From: Pseudomonas pudica
Lineage (GTDB): Bacteria; Pseudomonadota; Gammaproteobacteria; Pseudomonadales; Pseudomonadaceae
Assembly: GCF_015680405.1 (NCBI RefSeq)
Contig: NZ_JADLJS010000040.1
Location: 1-52,250, forward strand
DNA length: 52,250 nucleotides
Direction of reading: 5' to 3'
Shown: piece after piece, positions 51,402-52,250 of the stretch
Numbering within the stretch: position 1 is the first letter of the stretch
How the letters are laid out: each line of letters starts with the position of its first letter
Program-made: the position numbers and the translations under genes
Notes under the pieces: generated by a model
The model's database searches: none
The model's input: the letters and a program-made list of their open reading frames with translations, nothing else
What the model was told of the DNA's origin: nothing

Positions 51402-51429
51402 TTGAGCAGCCTTCTGACCGATTTATGGT
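51402..51429 (+). promoter_or_regulatory. Candidate adk promoter
   Basis: TTGAGC (51402-51407), 16-nt spacer, TATGGT (51424-51429), about 75 nt before adk. Moderate match at both hexamers. Confidence 0.42.
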
Positions 51430-51503
51430 CATACCCGATTTTCCGGACTTGGCCCTGGTCGCCGAATCCATTGAATTTCAAAAAAAAATTTGAGGAGCAC
51501 GAG

Positions 51504-52154
51504 ATGCGCGTAATTCTGCTGGGAGCTCCCGGGGCCGGTAAAGGTACTCAGGCAAAGTTCATCACCGAAAAGTTCGGTATTCCCCAGATTTCCACCGGTG
51601 ACATGCTGCGTGCCGCCGTCAAGGCCGGTACCCCGCTGGGCCTGGAACTGAAGAAAGTCATGGATGCCGGCCAGCTGGTCTCCGACGAGTTGATCATCAG
51701 CCTGGTAAAGGAGCGCATCGCCCAGCCTGATTGCGCCAAGGGCTGCCTGTTCGACGGCTTCCCACGTACCATTCCGCAAGCAGAAGCCATGGTCGCTGCC
51801 GGTGTCGACATCGACGCCGTCGTGGAAATTGCCGTGGACGACGAGGAAATCGTCGGCCGCATGGCTGGCCGCCGCGTGCACCTGGCCTCGGGCCGCACCT
51901 ACCACATTCAGTACAACCCGCCGAAAGTGGAAGGCAAGGACGACGAGACTGGTGAAGACCTGATCCAGCGCGATGACGACAAGGAAGAAACCGTTCGCCA
52001 TCGCCTGTCGGTGTACCACAGCCAGACCAAGCCGCTGGTGGACTTCTACCAGAAGCTGTCGGCCGCCAATGGCGGCAAGCCGAAGTACAGCCACATCGAA
52101 GGCGTCGGCTCGGTCGAAGCCATCACCGCCAAGGTCCTGGCAGCCCTGAGCTGA
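51504..52154 (+). CDS. adk: Adenylate kinase
   Basis: Interconverts ATP, ADP and AMP. The 216 residues are of the long-LID bacterial type: P-loop GAPGAGKGTQ (7-16), AMP-binding STGDMLRAAV, DGFPRTIPQAEAM, and a LID (about 122-160) with GRRVHLASGRTYH that uses polar residues rather than four Zn cysteines. TGAGGAGCACGAG is a strong ribosome-binding site; a start far upstream in frame is not credible. Last complete gene in the window. Confidence 0.97.
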   Translation: MRVILLGAPGAGKGTQAKFITEKFGIPQISTGDMLRAAVKAGTPLGLELKKVMDAGQLVSDELIISLVKERIAQPDCAKGCLFDGFPRTIPQAEAMVAAGVDIDAVVEIAVDDEEIVGRMAGRRVHLASGRTYHIQYNPPKVEGKDDETGEDLIQRDDDKEETVRHRLSVYHSQTKPLVDFYQKLSAANGGKPKYSHIEGVGSVEAITAKVLAALS

Positions 52155-52250
52155 TCCAGAGCCCGACGCACCTCGACAACGGCCCCCGTGGGGGGCGGGT
52201 TCGGGTGTGGGGGGGGGTTATAACCCCCAACCCCGCGCCCCCCGGCCCCC
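52155..52250. other. Homopolymer-rich window end, doubtful sequence
   Basis: After adk the sequence becomes G/C homopolymer-rich (a run of nine G, repeated CCCC blocks) with no coding frame. In P. putida a further gene would be expected near here. Possibly an adk terminator (GCCCCC...GGGGGC, about 52183-52198) followed by low-quality contig end. Confidence 0.5.

Noticed and set aside
51018..51503. Apparent N-terminal extension of adenylate kinase
   Set aside because: Runs back into the 3' end of ppc in another frame; AGGAG and the family start fix 51504.

Overview
The window reads as a chromosomal piece of a fluorescent Pseudomonas, very probably of the P. putida group. Three things point there: gene content and order (ffh-rpsP-rimM-trmD-rplS, xerD-dsbC-hom-thrC, yaeQ-recJ, wspABCDEFR-prfB-lysS, ppc-adk) match what I remember of P. 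putida chromosomes; the coding DNA is GC-rich with long antisense shadow frames; and almost every gene-end gap carries the P. putida-type REP palindrome (a CTGTGGGAGC arm next to a CGCGGG or GCCGGC stem). No rRNA, tRNA, CRISPR array, integrase or transposase was found. The gene-order comparison is from memory, not from a search.

Layout. 1-3.7 kb: three minus-strand membrane-protein genes (MFS symporter, CorC/HlyC-type CBS protein, YpjD). 3.9-7.6 kb: the ffh and rpsP-rimM-trmD-rplS translation block, closed by a clear terminator. 7.6-13 kb: thioesterase, xerD, dsbC, hom, thrC. 13.2-18.7 kb: a degenerate receiver-like protein with a small partner, a periplasmic solute-binding-like protein behind a class III CoA-transferase, then yaeQ-recJ. 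18.7-22.2 kb: an AT-richer accessory segment with a three-gene operon (2OG-Fe(II) oxygenase, a hydrophobic protein with a Cys-bearing tail, a two-helix membrane protein), a DUF3077 gene and a highly structured 660-nt gap. 22.2-24.1 kb: an old-yellow-enzyme reductase and a hicAB pair whose hicA lacks a normal start codon.

24.2-29.7 kb is a ydcSTUV-patD-type operon, a polyamine-type ABC importer followed by gamma-aminobutyraldehyde dehydrogenase, so uptake and catabolism of a putrescine-like amine are encoded together. After a YebE-like gene, 30.9-39.3 kb holds the complete wsp surface-sensing cluster. In the family model the receptor WspA, coupled by WspB and WspD, drives the kinase WspE; WspE phosphorylates the diguanylate cyclase WspR, while WspC and WspF methylate and demethylate WspA. 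All catalytic residues checked are present.

39.5-52.2 kb is housekeeping again: prfB with its programmed +1 frameshift, lysS, a TetR regulator, a small lipoprotein, a three-gene unit (DUF1704 HExxxH metallopeptidase-like protein, alpha/beta-hydrolase lipoprotein, small membrane protein), an OmpA-like lipoprotein with its DUF4398 partner, a small conserved protein, ppc and adk. The last ~90 bases after adk are homopolymer-rich and may be poor-quality contig end.

The best candidates for something undescribed are the oxygenase operon, the interleaved inverted repeats at 21664-21792, and the DUF1704 unit.
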